DNA of 64,000 bases, from positions 361,341-425,340 of the forward strand of contig NZ_LWLE01000036.1 in NCBI RefSeq assembly GCF_001905125.1, given 5' to 3'. The notes beneath the pieces are model-generated. The model was not told where the DNA came from. It did not search any database and saw only the letters and a program-made list of their open reading frames with translations. The position numbers and the translations under genes were made by a program. Source of the stretch: Streptomyces sp. TSRI0281. Lineage in GTDB: Bacteria > Actinomycetota > Actinomycetes > Streptomycetales > Streptomycetaceae. Numbering within the stretch: position 1 is the stretch's first letter; each line of letters starts with the position of its first letter. This document shows positions 43,375 through 51,331 of the stretch, one piece after another.

Positions 43375-43410
43375 GTAGCCCTTCACGACGGGGGATGCGT
43401 GAAGGGCTAC
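43375..43410 (-). other. Perfect 12-bp stem-loop at predicted RNA 5' end
   Basis: GTAGCCCTTCAC and GTGAAGGGCTAC are exact reverse complements around a 12-nt loop. Its right edge coincides with the predicted minus-strand transcription start, so it would form a 5'-terminal hairpin that could stabilise the RNA. Confidence 0.75.
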
Positions 43411-43416
43411 GCGTGC

Positions 43417-43445
43417 ATTATGGCCCTTACTCCATCCGGCGACAA
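43417..43445 (-). promoter_or_regulatory. Predicted promoter of minus-strand RNA
   Basis: On the minus strand TTGTCG (43445-43440) and CATAAT (43422-43417) are spaced exactly 17 bp. Matches to the vegetative consensus are 4 of 6 and 5 of 6. A start of transcription near 43410 is expected. Confidence 0.6.
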
Positions 43446-43667
43446 CTGACCGGTCGGTCAGCTGTGTCGCGCGCCCCGTCCGGCACCCCGCCCCCGGTAC
43501 CGGGAATCTGTCCTGGTCGCGATAGACATGACGTTCTCGTACGATTAGGGTTTCTTGTGCGGGAGAGCTAAACAGCGGTACGCGAGCAGAGGGACACCCT
43601 GGGGGCGTACGGCGCCGAGGGTCCTCAGGCATGCGTGGCGGAACATGTGTGACACGAAGAGGTGCAG

Positions 43668-43994
43668 ATGCCCCCGGAAACCCCCTCGCACACGGGCGAT
43701 CGGCTCGATGACGACGACTACCCCGCTTACACCATGGGGCGCGCCGCGGAGATGATCGGTGCGACACCGGGTTTCCTGCGGGCGATCGGCAAGGCGCGCC
43801 TGATCACCCCACTGCGCTCCGAGGGCGGCCATCGCCGCTACTCCCGCTACCAGCTCCGTATCGCGGCTCGCGCGCGCGAGCTGGTCGACGCCGGTACACC
43901 GATCGATGCCGCCTGCCGCATCGTGATCCTGGAGGACCAGCTCGAAGAGGCGCTGCGCCTCAACGCGGAGATGCGACGGCCGGCGGACTCCTGA
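43668..43994 (+). CDS. MerR-like regulator (BldC/SoxR-type HTH)
   Basis: 108 residues from ATG 43668, 5 nt after GAAGAGG. The domain YTMGRAAEMIGATPGFLRAI followed by LITPLRSEGGHRRYSRYQLR is the MerR-type winged helix, and the C-terminal helix ILEDQLEEALRLNAEMR may dimerise. It lacks a metal- or drug-binding C-terminal domain. It precedes a cold-shock protein gene by 284 nt, an arrangement that recurs in Streptomyces. Ligand and targets unknown. Confidence 0.85.
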   Translation: MPPETPSHTGDRLDDDDYPAYTMGRAAEMIGATPGFLRAIGKARLITPLRSEGGHRRYSRYQLRIAARARELVDAGTPIDAACRIVILEDQLEEALRLNAEMRRPADS

Positions 43995-44278
43995 ACATAT
44001 CTGTATTCGCCAGCACAGAATTTTGTGCAATGTGCGATGAGGGTTTATGGCGCGCCAGACGGAGTGATATTACGTACAGCCCTCCGCCGCTCGCATCGTG
44101 CTACGGTTGATCTCAGTTGCAGTTGTGGTTCCCAAAACTTCAAGTGCTCTCGCCGGTTCTGTACCGGTGGGCGCGCTTTTGTATTTCCGGTTGTTTTTCC
44201 GGACGGGGTAATCATCGCGGCGACGTAGGGCTCGCACAGTGTGAGCCCACGTGGGCACTGCCCCGAAGGAGATATGAC
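43995..44278 (+). promoter_or_regulatory. Long leader of the cold-shock gene
   Basis: A 284-nt non-coding stretch, AT-richer than its surroundings, precedes the cold-shock CDS. It includes TTGCAGTTGTGGTTCCCAAA and a U/C-rich run (44175-44200). Long structured leaders are usual for cspA-type genes and mediate cold-dependent mRNA stability; this is inferred by analogy. The promoter itself is not resolved. Confidence 0.5.
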
Positions 44279-44482
44279 ATGGCTACTGGCACCGTGAAGT
44301 GGTTCAACGCCGAAAAGGGTTTCGGCTTCATCGAGCAGGACGGCGGCGGCGCTGACGTCTTCGCCCACTACTCGAACATCGCCTCCAGCGGCTTCCGCGA
44401 GCTGCAGGAAGGCCAGAAGGTGAACTTCGACGTCACGCAGGGCCAGAAGGGCCCGCAGGCCGAGAACATCACCCCCGCCTGA
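44279..44482 (+). CDS. Cold-shock protein (CspA family)
   Basis: 67 residues. The RNP1 motif KGFGFI and RNP2-like DVFAHYS are present in MATGTVKWFNAEKGFGFIEQ and the following strand. It is an OB-fold single-strand nucleic-acid chaperone. The RBS GAAGGAGA precedes ATG 44279. It has its own long leader and a very strong terminator 20 nt downstream, so it is probably highly expressed and monocistronic, while the DEAD-box helicase follows. Confidence 0.96.
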   Translation: MATGTVKWFNAEKGFGFIEQDGGGADVFAHYSNIASSGFRELQEGQKVNFDVTQGQKGPQAENITPA

Positions 44483-44502
44483 TCACTCAGGTTGTACTGC
44501 GC

Positions 44503-44538
44503 AGCTGGGGCCCGCACCTTGGGGTGCGGGCCCCAGCT
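44503..44538 (+). terminator. Cold-shock gene terminator
   Basis: A perfect 16-bp stem, AGCTGGGGCCCGCACC (44503-44518) with GGTGCGGGCCCCAGCT (44523-44538), around a TTGG loop. Confidence 0.92.
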
Positions 44539-44729
44539 CGTTGTCGTTTCCGGGGCCGGTATTCCGCGCCCCCTCCCGAAGCCGTGTTCGGTGCAGTGAT
44601 TCCCGGCGGCCGGGCTTCGATTTCTTTTGTCATTTCATCGGCTCGTTCTTGCGATTCTGGGCGCCGTTCCAAGGCTCCTGTCCAAAAAGAATCCCTCGAT
44701 ACGTGCCCCACATCGAGGAAAGGTTCTGC

Positions 44730-46304
44730 ATGAACCGCGAACGAGCATCTCGCACGAACGACCGATTTTCCCGGACCCGCTCGGGCGGTTCCAGCGGCGG
44801 CCGCACCGGCGGCGCGCCGAAGTACTCCGGCGGCGGATCCTATTCCGGTGGCGGGTCGCAGCGCTCCGGCGGTGGACCGAAGCGGTCGGGCGGCTTCGGC
44901 CGTCGGCCCGCCGCGAAGCAGGGTGAGTTCGCCCTGCCGGTCACCATCACTCCGGCGTTGCCCGCCGCGGACGCCTTCGACGAGCTCGACATGCCGGCCC
45001 CGCTGAAGGCGGCTCTCGTCGCCGAGGGCATGACGGTGCCGTTCCCCATCCAGGCGGCGACCCTGCCGAACAGCCTCGCGGGCCGTGACGTCCTGGGCCG
45101 CGGCCGGACCGGATCGGGCAAGACGCTCGCCTTCGGCCTGGCACTGCTGGCCCGTACCGAGGGCCGGCGCGCCGACGCCCGCCGTCCGCTGGCCCTGGTC
45201 CTCGTCCCCACCCGGGAACTGGCCCAGCAGGTCACCGACGCGCTCACCCCGTACGCCCGGTCGCTCAAGCTGCGCATCGCCACCGTCGTCGGCGGCATGT
45301 CGATCGGCAGGCAGGCCAGTGCGCTGCGTGGCGGTGCCGAAGTCGTCGTCGCCACCCCGGGCCGGCTCAAGGACCTCATCGAGCGCGGTGACTGCAAGCT
45401 GGACCGGGTCACCATCACGGTTCTCGACGAGGCCGACCAGATGGCCGACATGGGCTTCATGCCCCAGGTCACGGAGCTGCTCGACCAGGTGAACCCGGAG
45501 GGGCAGCGGATGCTCTTCTCGGCCACCCTGGACCGCAATGTCGACCTGCTGGTCCGTCGCTACCTGCACGACCCGGTCGTCCACTCCGTGGACCCCGCGG
45601 CCGGTGCGGTGACGACGATGGAGCACCACGTGCTCTACGTCCAGGGCGCCGACAAGTACGCCACGACCACGGAGATCGCGGCCCGCGACGGCCGCGTCAT
45701 CATGTTCCTGGACACCAAGCACGCCGTGGACAAGCTGACCGACCACCTGCTGCACAGCGGTGTCCGGGCGGCCGCGCTGCACGGCGGCAAGTCGCAGCCG
45801 CAGCGCACCCGCACCCTGGAGCGGTTCAAGACCGGGCACGTCACGGTCCTGGTCGCCACGAACGTCGCCGCCCGCGGCATCCACGTCGACAACCTCGACC
45901 TCGTCGTGAACGTCGACCCGCCCAGCGACCACAAGGACTACCTGCACCGCGGCGGCCGTACCGCCCGTGCCGGTGAGTCCGGCAGCGTCGTCACGCTGGT
46001 GCTGCCGGGGCAGCGTCGCGAGATGACGCGTCTGATGGCGGATGCCGGGATCAGCCCGCAGATCGCCCAGGTCCGTTCCGGCGAGGCCGAGCTGAGCCGG
46101 ATCACCGGGGCGCAGACGCCCTCGGGCGTCCCCGTCGTCATCAGCGCGGCGCCCAAGGAGCGGTCCAGGAGCACCGGCGGAGCGTTCATGGGCCGTGGCA
46201 GCAAGCGCGGCGGCGGAGCGCCCTCGCGCGGACGCCGTCCGGGCCTGCCCACGCCGGAGGCGCGCGCCGCCGCCTCGCAGCGCCGGAACAACCGCGCCGC
46301 GTAG
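44730..46304 (+). CDS. DEAD-box RNA helicase (RhlE/CsdA-like)
   Basis: 524 residues from ATG 44730 with GAGGAAAGG upstream. A Ser/Gly/Arg-rich N-terminus (1-70) precedes RecA domain 1 with motif I GRGRTGSGKT, Ia PTRELAQQ, II VLDEADQMAD and III SAT. Domain 2 has motif V VATNVAARGIHVDN and motif VI HRGGRTARAGESG. The C-terminus is Gly/Arg-rich. It unwinds RNA in the cytosol, and lying beside a cold-shock gene it is probably cold-induced; a U-rich leader of about 150 nt separates the two. A strong terminator follows. Confidence 0.96.
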   Translation: MNRERASRTNDRFSRTRSGGSSGGRTGGAPKYSGGGSYSGGGSQRSGGGPKRSGGFGRRPAAKQGEFALPVTITPALPAADAFDELDMPAPLKAALVAEGMTVPFPIQAATLPNSLAGRDVLGRGRTGSGKTLAFGLALLARTEGRRADARRPLALVLVPTRELAQQVTDALTPYARSLKLRIATVVGGMSIGRQASALRGGAEVVVATPGRLKDLIERGDCKLDRVTITVLDEADQMADMGFMPQVTELLDQVNPEGQRMLFSATLDRNVDLLVRRYLHDPVVHSVDPAAGAVTTMEHHVLYVQGADKYATTTEIAARDGRVIMFLDTKHAVDKLTDHLLHSGVRAAALHGGKSQPQRTRTLERFKTGHVTVLVATNVAARGIHVDNLDLVVNVDPPSDHKDYLHRGGRTARAGESGSVVTLVLPGQRREMTRLMADAGISPQIAQVRSGEAELSRITGAQTPSGVPVVISAAPKERSRSTGGAFMGRGSKRGGGAPSRGRRPGLPTPEARAAASQRRNNRAA

Positions 46305-46316
46305 CCTTCCCGGTAG

Positions 46317-46355
46317 GAGACGGCCGGTACTGGTCTGTTCCGTACCGGCCGTCTC
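46317..46355 (+). terminator. Helicase gene terminator
   Basis: A perfect 14-bp stem, GAGACGGCCGGTAC (46317-46330) with GTACCGGCCGTCTC (46342-46355), and an 11-nt loop. Confidence 0.9.
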
Positions 46356-46381
46356 GCATTGGCCGTTCGCTCCTGGCAATC

Positions 46382-46545
46382 TCGTACCGGCAGTTCCGTG
46401 CCGGTAGTTCTCGTACCAGCAGTTCCGTGCCGGCAGTTCCGTGCCGGTAGTTCTCGTACCGGCAATTCCGGGCCGGTGGTTTCGTACCGCCGTCCCGTGC
46501 CCGTCCCGTACCGCCAGTTCCTACCGGCAGTCCCCGTCCGGTTTC
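46382..46545. repeat. 14-bp degenerate tandem repeat, about ten copies
   Basis: Copies of GTACCGGCAGTTCC and its variants GTGCCGGTAGTTCT fill most of the 268-nt gap after the helicase terminator. They lie upstream of the SCO5918-type gene and contain no ORF with RBS. Confidence 0.85.
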
Positions 46546-46572
46546 TCTTCGACTCGACCTTGCTGAGGCACC

Positions 46573-46938
46573 ATGCGCTGTGTCATCGCCCGCTTCCCCT
46601 TCGATCTGTTCAAGAACGAAGTGGAGGATTCGATGAAGGGCATCAAGCCCGAACCCGTCACCGGAGACGCCGTGGTCATCAGCCGCCGCGTCTACCCCGT
46701 CAAGCAGGTCGGGGAAGTGATCACCCGGCAGGACCGCCGCGACTTCTCCTCCGCCGAGGTCACCAGGGCGCTGACCCGCCTCGGCTTCACCTGCCGTACG
46801 GCCCAGGCGGCCGTGCCCGCTCCCGCGCTGACCCCGCTGGAGACGGCGTCCGCACTGCTCGGGACGCCGGAACCGCGGCCGGAGCCGGTGCTCCCGGCAG
46901 CGGAGCCGCTGCCCGCGCCGGGCGTCGGCCAGGTCTGA
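46573..46938 (+). CDS. SCO5918-family protein
   Basis: 121 residues: MRCVIARFPFDLFKNEVEDS, then ISRRVYPVKQVGEVITRQDR and VTRALTRLGFTCR, then a Pro/Ala-rich end. This is the SCO5918 family, found next to the DEAD-box helicase and cold-shock genes in S. coelicolor (SCO5918-SCO5921). The conserved linkage suggests a role with RNA metabolism or cold response, but none is shown. ATG 46573 has GAGG upstream. Confidence 0.88.
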   Translation: MRCVIARFPFDLFKNEVEDSMKGIKPEPVTGDAVVISRRVYPVKQVGEVITRQDRRDFSSAEVTRALTRLGFTCRTAQAAVPAPALTPLETASALLGTPEPRPEPVLPAAEPLPAPGVGQV

Positions 46939-46968
46939 GCCGGGGGCCGGGTCGTCCCGGCCACCGTA

Positions 46969-47025
46969 CGAACGGGCCCTGTCGGCCGGCGACTTCACCC
47001 TCGCCCGGCCGGCAGGGCCCGTTCG
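46969..47025 (+). terminator. Terminator after SCO5918-type gene
   Basis: Arms 46969-46989 and 47005-47025 pair over 21 bp with one G-T mismatch around a 15-nt loop, 31 nt past the stop codon. Confidence 0.9.
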
Positions 47026-47206
47026 GCTGCCCGGGTGCGCGGCCGGTTCCGCCGGTTCTGCCGGGACGTGCTCAGGGGCCGCCCAGCCGTGACGGCGACG
47101 ATGTGACAAGCCGACTGTGCCCAGGTGTGATCGTGTGTAACAAAGACTCCGCCAAACGGATGTGATGCGCAGGTTCCGCTTCCCCGGCAGGGGGAGGATC
47201 GCTGCC

Positions 47207-47410
47207 ATGAAGAGCAAGCTGACCGCGCTCGGCCTGACGGTTTTCGCGTCCGTGCTGCCCGCCGCAGGGACCGCGTACGCCGACGAGACACACACGAACG
47301 CGCACAACGGCCCTCAAGTGGCTCTGATCTCCACGGGCCAGATCGACGATCCGCTGGAGGACGTGCTGGAGCACGCCACGGTGCTCGGTAGGACGTACGT
47401 CATCGGCTGA
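47207..47410 (+). CDS. Small secreted protein
   Basis: 67 residues from ATG 47207, behind GGGGAGG. The N-terminus MKSKLTALGLTVFASVLPAA with a cleavage site near AYADE is a Sec signal peptide, leaving a mature acidic peptide of about 40 residues (QIDDPLEDVLEHATVLGRTY). I do not recognise a family; short secreted peptides of this kind are common in Streptomyces. Confidence 0.65.
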   Translation: MKSKLTALGLTVFASVLPAAGTAYADETHTNAHNGPQVALISTGQIDDPLEDVLEHATVLGRTYVIG

Positions 47411-47485
47411 GGACCCCGGCCGGGCGGCGCGCCACGCCTGTCAGCTGTGTGACGCCAGGTGTGTGCCGTCCGGCCCCGGGGGCTT

Positions 47486-48610
47486 TCAGACCCGGCGGGG
47501 CGCTTCGGACCCCGCGCCTCCCTGCCTCGCCCAGTTCATCCGCGGCTCCACCACATGGCGCAGCACCCGCCGGACGGGCGGTGTGCACAGCAGGGTCACC
47601 GAGACCGCGCCGCCCACGGTCACCGCGACCGTGCCCAGCGGGGTGGAGAGGAACGGCTCGTCGTAGACGCCCCGGTACAGCGCGGTACGGATGACGAAGC
47701 CGTGCAGCAGGTAGCCGTAGAGGGTGCACGTTCCCAGCGCGCTCATCCAGGTCCGGCGGTTCGGCACCCAGGCGAGGAAGCACGCGCCGAGCAGTACGGC
47801 GCAGCCGAACAGGAGAAGCGTCGCCGGCGGCCCCGCCCTCGCGGGTGAGCCGAGTTCCTGCGCGCTGTACTGCCGGTAGAACCAGAGGGTCGTCGTCCGC
47901 GGCACCGCCCAGTACGCCGCGAGCAGGGCCAGGGCGAACACGGGGAGGGACACGACGCGCACCCAGGTGCGGCGTACGAGGTCGAAGTGGTGGGGGCCCA
48001 GCCGCAGGCCCAGCACGTAGAACGGCAGGAACTGGAGCATCCGCTGGACCTGCATTCCCTGGTCGATGCCCAGGGACATCGACGCCAGTGCCGCGACGCC
48101 CAGAGCCACGGCCACCGGGGCGCGGACCGCCTGCCAGAGCGGTGTGGACAGGCGCCAGAAGAACAGGGCGGGCAGGAACCACAGCAGCCAGTACGGGGCG
48201 AACAGCGACGGGAACACCGAAACGGTGGGGTCTCCCACGGCGCGGTGGAAGTACGCGAAGACGATGTCGAAGACGACGTACGGGACGAGAATCCCGGTGA
48301 CCAGCTTCCACACCCGGTCGGGCCGCAGCTCGAAGCCGCGCGAGAAGTAGCCCGCGATCATGATGAACACCGGCATATGGAAGGTGTAGACGAAGGTGTA
48401 CACCGTCTCGACCAGTCGGCCGCTGTCCGGCAGCGGCTCCCAGGCGTGGCCCATCGCCACCAGCACGATCGCCAGGTATTTGGCGTTGTCGAAGAAGTGG
48501 TCCCGCCCGCCGGGGCGTTCGCCGGTGGCCGCGGCCGTCGCCCCCGTGCCGGAGGCGGTGGGCCGTGGCAGCCTGGCGGCCAGTGAGGTCAGCGAAGTCA
48601 GCGAGGGCAC
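47486..48610 (-). CDS. Acyltransferase 3 family membrane protein
   Basis: 374 residues from GTG 48610 with about ten helices. FFDNAKYLAIVLVAMGHAWE contains the catalytic-type histidine, and YTFVYTFHMPVFIMIAGYFS is the second signature of the acyltransferase-3 fold. Such enzymes transfer acyl groups, often acetyl or succinyl, onto cell-surface polymers or antibiotics. The MMPL gene lies 9 nt upstream on the same strand, so the two probably form an operon. Acceptor unknown. Confidence 0.9.
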   Translation of the reverse strand: MPSLTSLTSLAARLPRPTASGTGATAAATGERPGGRDHFFDNAKYLAIVLVAMGHAWEPLPDSGRLVETVYTFVYTFHMPVFIMIAGYFSRGFELRPDRVWKLVTGILVPYVVFDIVFAYFHRAVGDPTVSVFPSLFAPYWLLWFLPALFFWRLSTPLWQAVRAPVAVALGVAALASMSLGIDQGMQVQRMLQFLPFYVLGLRLGPHHFDLVRRTWVRVVSLPVFALALLAAYWAVPRTTTLWFYRQYSAQELGSPARAGPPATLLLFGCAVLLGACFLAWVPNRRTWMSALGTCTLYGYLLHGFVIRTALYRGVYDEPFLSTPLGTVAVTVGGAVSVTLLCTPPVRRVLRHVVEPRMNWARQGGAGSEAPRRV

Positions 48611-48619
48611 GCCGACACC

Positions 48620-50899
48620 CTAAGGGCTGCCTGGGGCCTCGCCCCCTTTCCCCTCCGCCTCCAGATGCGGCAGGATGCGGTCCAGCCAGCGGGGTGTCCA
48701 CCAGGCGGACCTGTCCAGCAGGGTCATCACGGCGGGCACCAGCAGCAGCCGTACGACGGTGGCGTCGATCAGCACGCTGGCGGCGAGGCCCAGGCCCAGC
48801 ATCTTCACCACGATGTTGTCGCTGATGACGAAGGCCGCGAACACGCTGACCATGATGAGCGCCGCGCAGGTGATGACCCGGGCGGTGATCTCCAGCGCGT
48901 GCGCCACGCTCGCCTTCGGGTCGCCGGTGCGCAGCCAGGCCTCATGGATGCGGGAGAGCAGGAAGATCTCGTAGTCCATGCTGAGCCCGAAGACGATGGC
49001 GAACATCATCATCGGCACATAGCTCTCGATCGGGACGTCTCCCGACACCCCCAGCGCCGGGCCGCCCCAGCCCCACTGGAAGACGGCCACCACGACACCG
49101 TACGAGGCCGCGATCGACAGGACGTTCAGCACGGCGGCCTTGACGGCGACGAGCAGGCCGCGGAACACGGTGAGGATGACGAGGAAGGCGAGTGCGACGA
49201 CGACCGCGATGATCAGCGGCAGCCGGCTGGAGACGATGTCCAGGAAGTCGACCTGGGCGGCGGTCGTGCCGGTCACATAGGTGCTCGCCCCGGTGCCGGA
49301 GACGGCCTGCGGGAGGACGTCGTCGGTCAGCCGGTTCACCAGGGCGGTGCTGCGCTCGTCCTGCGGGGCGGCCACCGAGTACGCGGTGCCGGTCAGGACG
49401 TCGCCGTCCGAGGTGGCGGTGAGCGGGGTGATCACAGCGGCGTCGGGCACCCCGGTCAGTGCCTTCCGCGCCTGGTCCGCCAGTGCGGAGCGGTCGGACT
49501 GCGGGACCTGGCTCTGGTCGATCACGAGCGTCAGCGGGCCGTTCGAGCCGGGTCCGAAGGCGGTGGACATCAGGTCGAAGGCGCGGCGGTCGGTGAACGA
49601 CTTCGGGTCGGCGCCGTCCCCGATGTGGCCGAGCTGGATGAAGAAGAGGGGAAAGGCGAGGACGGCCAGGGTGACCACCCCGCCGGCCAGGAACCACCAG
49701 GGGCGCCGCTCCACCCGCTGCGCGTACCGGTGCCAGCCGCCGTGCGCCACCTCGCCGGGCGCCGCGTCGGTCTCCGCGACGGGGGTCCGCACCCGGAGCC
49801 GGTCGATGCGCCGTCCGATCAGGCCCAGGATGGCCGGTACGAGGGTGAGGGCCCCGATCACGGCGGTGACCACGGTGACCGCCGCGGCCAGGCCGAGCTT
49901 GCCGATGAAGCCGATGCCGGAGACCCACAGCCCGGACAGGGCGATGATCACGGTGCAGCCGGAGAGCAGGACGGCCCGCCCGCTGGTGGCCGCCGCGTTC
50001 CCGGCGGCCGTCACCGGGTCCTCGCCGTCGACGAGGTTCTGGCGGTGCCGGGTGACGAGGAACAGCGCGTAGTCGATGCCGACGCCGATGCCGATCATCG
50101 TGGCGAGCGTCGGTGACACGGTGGCGAACGTGGCGGCGGCGGCCAGCAGCCCCAGCAGGGCCAGCCCGCACAGGGCGCAGATCAGCGCGGTCACCAGGGG
50201 CAGTACGGCGGCCAGGAGGCTGCCGAAGCCGATCAGCAGGACGAGGATCGCGACGCCGAAGCCGATGGCCTCGCTGGTGCGGTCGTCGGCCTCGGGCCGG
50301 GCCAGTTCGCCGAGCGGTCCCCCGTACTCCACCTCGACGCCCGCGGCCCGCAGGGGCTGGACGGCGGCGTCGACTCCGTCCAGGTACGACGGGTCGAGCG
50401 TGGACGGCTGGACGCTGAACCGGACGGTGATGTACGCCGTCCTCCCGTCGGTGGAGAGCGGCCCGGTGTTCGGCGTGCCGGTGGGCGGCGGCGGGGGCGG
50501 TGTCGAGCCGGGCGGCGGCAGCGGATTCTGGACCGAGAGCACGTCGGGGAGCTTCTGGAGGTCGGTGACGGCCGTGGAGACCTGGCCGCTGACCTCGCTG
50601 AGTGCCGTGGACCCGTCGTGCAGCACCACCTGGCTGCTGTAGCCGCCGGCGGTGGGCGCGTGGGCCCGCAGGACGTCGAGGCCCTCCTGCGACTGGGTGC
50701 CGGGGAGCGAGAAGTCGTCGGAGTAGTCGCCGCCGTACGCGTGCTGAAGGACCTGGAGCCCGGCGAGGGCGGCCAGCCACAGCACGAGGACGATCACGAA
50801 GTGCCGGGCGCACCACGCGCCGGTCCGGCGCAGCACACCGGTACGGCGGTCGGCGGCGGGTCCCGGCTCCCGGCGCCCGCGGGCCTGTGTCGACGGCAT
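48620..50899 (-). CDS. MMPL-family RND transporter
   Basis: 759 residues from ATG 50899, preceded by GGGAG. About 12 helices in two repeats, each with a large extracytoplasmic loop (about 55-190 and 415-545). The proton-relay segments GVGIDYALFLVTRHRQNL and VFGLSMDYEIFLLSRIHEAW are the two conserved MMPL D-Y motifs. It exports lipids or other hydrophobic substrates by proton motive force. It is likely co-transcribed with the acyltransferase gene; together they may make and move a surface lipid. Confidence 0.93.
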   Translation of the reverse strand: MPSTQARGRREPGPAADRRTGVLRRTGAWCARHFVIVLVLWLAALAGLQVLQHAYGGDYSDDFSLPGTQSQEGLDVLRAHAPTAGGYSSQVVLHDGSTALSEVSGQVSTAVTDLQKLPDVLSVQNPLPPPGSTPPPPPPTGTPNTGPLSTDGRTAYITVRFSVQPSTLDPSYLDGVDAAVQPLRAAGVEVEYGGPLGELARPEADDRTSEAIGFGVAILVLLIGFGSLLAAVLPLVTALICALCGLALLGLLAAAATFATVSPTLATMIGIGVGIDYALFLVTRHRQNLVDGEDPVTAAGNAAATSGRAVLLSGCTVIIALSGLWVSGIGFIGKLGLAAAVTVVTAVIGALTLVPAILGLIGRRIDRLRVRTPVAETDAAPGEVAHGGWHRYAQRVERRPWWFLAGGVVTLAVLAFPLFFIQLGHIGDGADPKSFTDRRAFDLMSTAFGPGSNGPLTLVIDQSQVPQSDRSALADQARKALTGVPDAAVITPLTATSDGDVLTGTAYSVAAPQDERSTALVNRLTDDVLPQAVSGTGASTYVTGTTAAQVDFLDIVSSRLPLIIAVVVALAFLVILTVFRGLLVAVKAAVLNVLSIAASYGVVVAVFQWGWGGPALGVSGDVPIESYVPMMMFAIVFGLSMDYEIFLLSRIHEAWLRTGDPKASVAHALEITARVITCAALIMVSVFAAFVISDNIVVKMLGLGLAASVLIDATVVRLLLVPAVMTLLDRSAWWTPRWLDRILPHLEAEGKGGEAPGSP

Positions 50900-51038
50900 G
50901 GGGGCTCCCGCTCCCGGAGAGGGGCGCCCCGCGAGGCGCCTCGGACACTCCGTATTCAAGGTCGGTTACCGGGCCGCGGCACGCCGGTGCGGGGGAACGG
51001 GTGACGGGCACCCCGACGAGGCACCCGGCATGTTGCCC

Positions 51039-51220
51039 GGGCAGGCACCCCGGGCAGGCACCCCGGGCAGGCACCCCGGGCAGGCACCCCGGGCAGGCAC
51101 CCCGGGCAGGCACCCCGGGCAGGCACCCCGGGCAGGCACCCCGGGCAGGCACCCCGGGCAGGCACCCCGGGCAGGCACCCCGGGCAGGCACCCCGGGCAG
51201 GCACCCCGGGCAGGCACCCC
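51039..51220. repeat. 13-bp tandem repeat, 14 perfect copies
   Basis: GGGCAGGCACCCC is repeated 14 times without error, followed by two or three degenerate copies to about 51260. It fills most of the 432-nt gap between the divergent MMPL and peptidase genes. Since 13 is not a multiple of 3 it opens frames of Pro/Ala/Gly repeats in all phases, which are not genes. The short remaining spacers must hold both promoters. Confidence 0.97.
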
Positions 51221-51331
51221 GGGCAGGAACCCCCGGCAGGAACCCCGACGGGCACCCTGACGGGTTAGCCCCACCCCGGGTCTCGGGCCTGCCGCATGGG
51301 CAACGGACGCCACGTCAACAACCCTTGCCCC

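Larger units (their letters stand above)
43161..43410 (-). ncRNA. Predicted small RNA upstream of XRE operon
   Basis: A promoter (TTGTCG, 17-bp spacer, CATAAT; 43445-43417 on the minus strand) predicts a start at about 43410. The RNA would begin with a perfect 12-bp hairpin (43399-43410 with 43375-43386), pass the four repeats and end at the U-tract terminator, about 250 nt. No ORF with RBS lies within it. It could be a free small RNA or an attenuated leader of the XRE operon, whose first codon lies 190 nt beyond the terminator. Confidence 0.6.
42972..43667. other. Long divergent region with predicted RNA gene
   Basis: 696 nt between the XRE operon (minus) and the MerR-like gene (plus). It contains the TTGCGCAA dyad, a U-tract terminator on the minus strand (43161-43204), a repeat array (43223-43305), a 12-bp hairpin (43375-43410), a minus-strand promoter (43417-43445) and the MerR-like gene's leader. 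Short frames here are repetitive and lack RBS, so I call no protein. Confidence 0.8.

Noticed and set aside
43375..43410. tRNA-like or attenuator hairpin for the MerR gene
   Set aside because: The stem is on its own, with no cloverleaf, and it fits the minus-strand RNA start much better than the plus-strand leader.
50898..51260. Frames with Pro-Gly-Arg-His-Gly-Gln-Ala repeats resembling collagen-like proteins
   Set aside because: The 13-bp repeat opens all frames on both strands; none has an RBS or plausible ends.
51039..51260. Possible CRISPR array
   Set aside because: The repeats are contiguous with no spacers and there are no cas genes in the window.
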